19,964 bases of DNA from RGIG2945 sp045540355 (GTDB lineage Bacteria > Bacillota > Clostridia > Oscillospirales > Acutalibacteraceae): NCBI GenBank assembly GCA_045540355.1, contig JAZQHB010000004.1, forward strand, positions 1 to 19,964, written 5' to 3'. This document shows, in pieces, positions 16,054-19,964 of the stretch; positions within the stretch are counted from its first letter, which is position 1; each line of letters starts with the position of its first letter. Below the pieces are notes generated by a model. That model saw nothing but the letters and a program-made list of their open reading frames with translations, had not been told where the DNA came from and searched no databases. The position numbers and the translations under genes are program-made.

Positions 16054-17184
16054 ATGTCTAACTATACGGAGAGAATAAACGCTGATTTATATAACATTTG
16101 GGGTAAGTATGATACATCAGAAGATGAGTATGATGAAATGATAGATTATTTGAATTCTTCTAATTTTCGCACTTTTAGTGACGGTTTAACTGATCTTATA
16201 AATACCAAAGTCCGGGAGGGAGAGTCAACTCTTGAATGTCTGAAAAGATGCTTTAGGGAAAATGATATTGATATAAAAGAACTGGGTTCGCCAAACACAC
16301 CTAAAAATTGGCTTAATGGTGGAGAGCGTCCTCCTAAAGGGGATATTAGCAGAAGGAAAATGTTTGTCCTCGCTTTTGCATTAGGACTTAACTCCGATGA
16401 AACAGCCTATCTTTTTCAAAAGATTTATCTTGACAGAGCCTTCAATCCTCGTAACTATAAAGAGTTGATTTATGCCTATTGTATAGAAAATAGCTTGCCG
16501 TTTTCTAAAGCGGAAGAAATGATTTCTGAAGTTGCAATTGAAAGTTCAAACGTTACGGATAAGACCGTTTATACAAAAATGATAGCGGCAGTTATAGGTG
16601 AGTCTAAAACTGAAAGTGATATCGTAGATTATATTAACAGTCATCCGCATAATTTTTCTATCAATAATCTTGCCGCAAAAGAAACTGTAATAAACTATAT
16701 TGATAGGGCTAAAAAGATGGTTGATCGTGAGATTGCAAGATATAATTTAAACACAGAAAACAAGGATATCGATTCAATAAATTTTATGTATGAAACAATT
16801 ATCGGCCAATCTGTAACGACGGCAAAAGGCACTGGAAAATCATTGTTTAAAAATATTGATTTGCCTAAAGAAATATCGTTATCATTCCCTACTCCTCAGA
16901 TTTTTTCTAAACTTAATAAAAATCCTACATATGATGAACTTAGGAAATTGATGGTGTTATTATTTTCTTATTGTTTTTGGTGTAATATACAGATTGAAAA
17001 TGATTATGCCGATATTGAGGATTATATAGAGCAGCTAAATGACTTGTTGACAGAATCTAATCTTTCGGAACTTTACCCGGGTAATCCATTTGATTGGTTG
17101 TTCTGTTTCTGCACTATGGCAGATAACCCACTCGACACTTTCCGTGCGATTCTTTCCGAGGTGCTCGATAACAAAGAAGGATAA
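16054..17184 (+). CDS. Unrecognised protein with possible helix-turn-helix, partner of the kinase-STAND gene, 376 aa
   Basis: I cannot name a family. Around residues 82-120 there is a segment reading TPKNWLNGGERPP, then RRKMFVLAFALGLNSDETAYLFQK. This looks like the second half of an Xre-like helix-turn-helix, where an NWLNG-type helix precedes a helical core. After it comes a FNPRNYKELIYAYC block and helical sequence to the end, with a notably acidic, aromatic C-terminal third (CFWCNIQIENDYADIEDYIEQL). There is no membrane segment, nuclease motif or nucleotide-binding loop. ATG 16054 follows AAGGTGG (16040-16046). It sits 39 bases after mcrC and 74 bases before the kinase gene. As a neighbour of a kinase-STAND protein it may be a regulator, substrate or sensor for it. 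That is inference from position only. Confidence 0.7.
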   Translation: MSNYTERINADLYNIWGKYDTSEDEYDEMIDYLNSSNFRTFSDGLTDLINTKVREGESTLECLKRCFRENDIDIKELGSPNTPKNWLNGGERPPKGDISRRKMFVLAFALGLNSDETAYLFQKIYLDRAFNPRNYKELIYAYCIENSLPFSKAEEMISEVAIESSNVTDKTVYTKMIAAVIGESKTESDIVDYINSHPHNFSINNLAAKETVINYIDRAKKMVDREIARYNLNTENKDIDSINFMYETIIGQSVTTAKGTGKSLFKNIDLPKEISLSFPTPQIFSKLNKNPTYDELRKLMVLLFSYCFWCNIQIENDYADIEDYIEQLNDLLTESNLSELYPGNPFDWLFCFCTMADNPLDTFRAILSEVLDNKEG

Positions 17185-17258
17185 CAGTCAACGAAAGCTA
17201 CAGATAGTATTCTGAAAAAATGTAATATGTATGCACAACAATAAAGGAGTGTATAACA

Positions 17259-19964
17259 ATGCAAAGAACTTATTTAGAAAACGGCGATATCCTTGAATTG
17301 AATAACAAGATTTACACTGTCAAATCCGTTCTCGGAGACGGTGCTACTTGTGTTGTTTATTCAGCAGAATATAAAGACAATAGTGGGTATTCGCACAAAG
17401 TAAATATCAAGGAATGCTATCCGTATAATGCAATTGTTTCTCGTGATGGCTCTCTCTTAAATTGGGAGATGAGCGATGAAAAAGAGCAGAGCCTCAAAGC
17501 TTTTGAAACTACATACAAAAAACTGAATATGTGGCAAGAGAAGATTACAAATGTTTCGGTTTATGATATCTGTGATGCTAATAATACTAAGTATATTATT
17601 ATGGAACACAGCAAAAGTTGTATCACTTTCGATAAGGATAAACCTGAATCGTTAAGCGATATTCTTAACACGGTAAATTTGCTTGCCCATTATGTTGGTA
17701 AGTATCATCAGAACGGCTATTTGCATCTTGATATAAAACCAAGCAATTTTCTCGTTTATCCTCGTCCTAGTGACCATATTGTCCTCTTTGATTTAGATAC
17801 CGTTACTGCTATTTCAGATATTGAATCAGGGAAATGTATGTATGCGGCATATTCAGACGGGTGGGCGGCTCCTGAGCAGAAGCAGGAAAAGATACATAAG
17901 TTTTGTCCTGCGACAGATATTTACGCTATTGGAGCTGTACTTTTTGAAAAGATTATGGGAAGACAAGTTAATAATGATGATATCGGATACTTTTCAGAAT
18001 GGGATTTTGAAGGTGAACTTTTTGAAGATATAAATCCTAAAATCAAAAGACTTCTCACAAATATTTTTAAGAAAACTCTTGCTGCAAGCGTGAAACGCCG
18101 TTATCAGACTACCGATACTCTTATCAAGGATTTGGATAAGGCTATAAAAATTGCGGAAAGTGAAGTTTATCTCAAAGGTGACGATATTTGCTGCAGTGGT
18201 TGCTTTATCGGTAGAGAAAATGAGTTAAGACTTATCAAAGAAAGTTTTGATAACAAGAAAAAAGCCGTCTTTTTACACGGATTCGGCGGTATTGGTAAAA
18301 CTGAAATCGCAAGGAAGTATGCTGAACTTTATAAAAAAGATTATGATGTGGTGTTGTTTGTTAGGTATGACAGTAATTCAACATTACAGGACAAACTTGA
18401 TGAAATAGATATTGTTAATTTTGATGGCGATACAATAGAACATCGAAAAAAACTTCGCAATCTGTTGGATGATAAAACACTTGTTATCATTGATAACTTT
18501 GATGTGGAAATAGGTGCTGATAACGGGTTAAAGGTTTTGTTTGACACCAAAGCTCATATTTTAGTTTCAACTCGTACAGATTTCTCAAGTGTTTACAATG
18601 GAGATAAATATTCGCAGATTGAAGTTACTGAACTTGCAAGCAATGAGCTTGAGCAGGTTTTCTTTAGTAATGCCAAAATTGATTATTTAAAAGACTCTGA
18701 CAAAGAGATTCTTTATAAAGTCTTCAAACTTATTGAAAATCACACCTACGCAACAGAGCTTCTTGCTAAACAGATGTATTATTCCGGTTGGTCTCTTGGA
18801 ACTTTATATGATAAAGTAAAATCAGGCTTTGCTTCATTAGAAAGTGCTGAAAAGATTGTTATAAATAAAGATGAAGATACTATCAAAGATAATTCACTAA
18901 ATATTTTGAGAGCGGTTTATCGAGTTTCTGATTTGACAGAAGGTCAAAAACAAGTTTTGAGAAATATGTCGCTTTTAAGCTTTATAAATATTACGAAGAA
19001 AGCATTTTCTGATATAACCGAATGTGAAGATTTAAATGATTTCAATACGCTTGTTGAAATTGGTTATATTCAAACAAATCAAGGTTATTATTTTTTGCAC
19101 ACTTTGATGAAAGAGATAGCAGTCTTTGAACTCAAACCAAATTTGTTCAAATGTAGAGAGGTATTACATAAGAACACCTCAAAGTTTATTGGGTGGTTTA
19201 GAGGTGCAAGCATTAAAAATGAGGCAGATAAGGCAGAAGCACTGTATAGAGCATGGTTTTTGTCTGCTTTCTTTCGAAATGTCGATTTATCTGACGAAAT
19301 AATTTTTTGTATGTTTCTTGGTTGGTTAGAACTCGTAATAAAAAGTGATTTTATTGTTAGTGGTTCAAATTGGGATAAGGTAAAATTTGATGAATTACTA
19401 CAATTGTTAGAAGAAAAAGTTAATATACATTCTGATTACGAGTACGATTCATACATTATTATGTTTTATATGTCAACTAAGCTATGTGAATTTGATTTTA
19501 AGGAAAGGATCTACAATTCAAAAGAAAGAGTTAACAGAAGAGCACTTTATTTTGAATTGCTTTGGAATTATTGCGAACGTACAGATAATTTAAAAAAAAT
19601 GAAAGAATTGTCTGTGCTTGTTTTAAGGGAAGCTAATCAACAAACGCCCTTAAAGTTTTGTCATTATCTAGATAAAGATTCTCGAATGGTTGCACAGATC
19701 AAAAAACAATCTGAATATCCTTTCAGAGGTACGTTGGAACTTGTGCATAATTATAATCCGAAATTATTCAATATTGACGATAGAGGTGAGTACACTTATT
19801 ATGGAAAGTTCTGGTATTCTCCAATATATCGAGATTATGTCATGGCAAATGATAAGAAAAGCATTATAGCAATACCGCAAGAAATAGTTAAACAAATGTA
19901 TTTTGAGCGTTATAGTATAGATGAGGAGCTAATAGATATTGATCTTGAAGGTTTTTTCTTGGAT
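17259..19964 (+). CDS. Protein kinase-STAND NTPase fusion, 3' end beyond the window (902 codons seen)
   Basis: The frame is open from ATG 17259 to the right edge with no stop, so the gene is cut by the window. AAAGGAGT (17243-17250) sits 8 bases before the ATG. An N-terminal Ser/Thr-type kinase domain spans about residues 17-310. It has a glycine loop LGDGATCVVY (25-34), likely lysine K51 in NIKECYP, catalytic HLDIKPSN with D158, K160 and N163, a DLD in place of DFG (178-180), a WAAPEQ activation-segment end, and DIYAIGAVLFEK. A STAND/NB-ARC-type NTPase follows, with Walker A GFGGIGKT (341-348), Walker B LVIIDNFD (D412) and a sensor VSTRTD (R439). The remaining helical part lacks clear repeats and is the likely sensor. 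STAND proteins assemble when triggered, which here would cluster and activate the kinase. A role in phage defence is inferred from family and setting. Confidence 0.88.
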   Translation, partial: MQRTYLENGDILELNNKIYTVKSVLGDGATCVVYSAEYKDNSGYSHKVNIKECYPYNAIVSRDGSLLNWEMSDEKEQSLKAFETTYKKLNMWQEKITNVSVYDICDANNTKYIIMEHSKSCITFDKDKPESLSDILNTVNLLAHYVGKYHQNGYLHLDIKPSNFLVYPRPSDHIVLFDLDTVTAISDIESGKCMYAAYSDGWAAPEQKQEKIHKFCPATDIYAIGAVLFEKIMGRQVNNDDIGYFSEWDFEGELFEDINPKIKRLLTNIFKKTLAASVKRRYQTTDTLIKDLDKAIKIAESEVYLKGDDICCSGCFIGRENELRLIKESFDNKKKAVFLHGFGGIGKTEIARKYAELYKKDYDVVLFVRYDSNSTLQDKLDEIDIVNFDGDTIEHRKKLRNLLDDKTLVIIDNFDVEIGADNGLKVLFDTKAHILVSTRTDFSSVYNGDKYSQIEVTELASNELEQVFFSNAKIDYLKDSDKEILYKVFKLIENHTYATELLAKQMYYSGWSLGTLYDKVKSGFASLESAEKIVINKDEDTIKDNSLNILRAVYRVSDLTEGQKQVLRNMSLLSFINITKKAFSDITECEDLNDFNTLVEIGYIQTNQGYYFLHTLMKEIAVFELKPNLFKCREVLHKNTSKFIGWFRGASIKNEADKAEALYRAWFLSAFFRNVDLSDEIIFCMFLGWLELVIKSDFIVSGSNWDKVKFDELLQLLEEKVNIHSDYEYDSYIIMFYMSTKLCEFDFKERIYNSKERVNRRALYFELLWNYCERTDNLKKMKELSVLVLREANQQTPLKFCHYLDKDSRMVAQIKKQSEYPFRGTLELVHNYNPKLFNIDDRGEYTYYGKFWYSPIYRDYVMANDKKSIIAIPQEIVKQMYFERYSIDEELIDIDLEGFFLD

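Noticed and set aside
1..19964. CRISPR array or tRNA attachment site
   Set aside because: No regularly spaced direct repeats with unique spacers and no tRNA-like cloverleaf were seen on either strand by eye.

Overview
The window looks like an accessory, defence-rich region of a low-GC Firmicute, most likely a gut-type Clostridia (Ruminococcus/Oscillospiraceae-like). The evidence is AT-rich DNA, strong AGGAGG-type Shine-Dalgarno sites before most genes, and protein families common in that group. The genus is inference. I see no rRNA, tRNA, CRISPR array or IS element.

Left part (1-3560) is a mobile-element module. It holds a tyrosine recombinase (212-1168, +) and a convergent gene for an archaeo-eukaryotic-type primase/replication initiator (1308-2909, -), which share a two-way terminator. 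Upstream of the initiator lies an AT-rich stretch with 12-bp repeats and a long hairpin that could be an origin or operator. Next comes a small gene (3213-3491) that has a perfect Shine-Dalgarno but only CTG as a start, and it ends in its own terminator.

Right part (3580-19964) is an unbroken run of nine + strand genes, with gaps of at most about 75 bases. It follows a near-consensus promoter (3644-3672) preceded by overlapping palindromes. The order is hsdM, hsdS, a RES-domain gene, an AbiH-family gene, hsdR, mcrB, mcrC, an unrecognised gene with a possible helix-turn-helix, and a protein kinase-STAND ATPase fusion that runs off the right edge.

Functionally this is a stacked anti-phage island. 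The type I restriction-modification system (hsdM/S/R) cuts DNA lacking the host methyl mark. McrBC cuts DNA carrying foreign modified cytosines, so together they cover unmodified and modified invaders. Lodged between hsdS and hsdR is a translationally coupled RES-AbiH pair, both from families linked to toxicity or abortive infection. The last pair resembles a sensor/effector conflict system, with a putative DNA-binding partner next to a kinase joined to a signal-transducing NTPase. The most novel candidates are the RES-AbiH pair inside the type I operon and the kinase-STAND gene with its partner.
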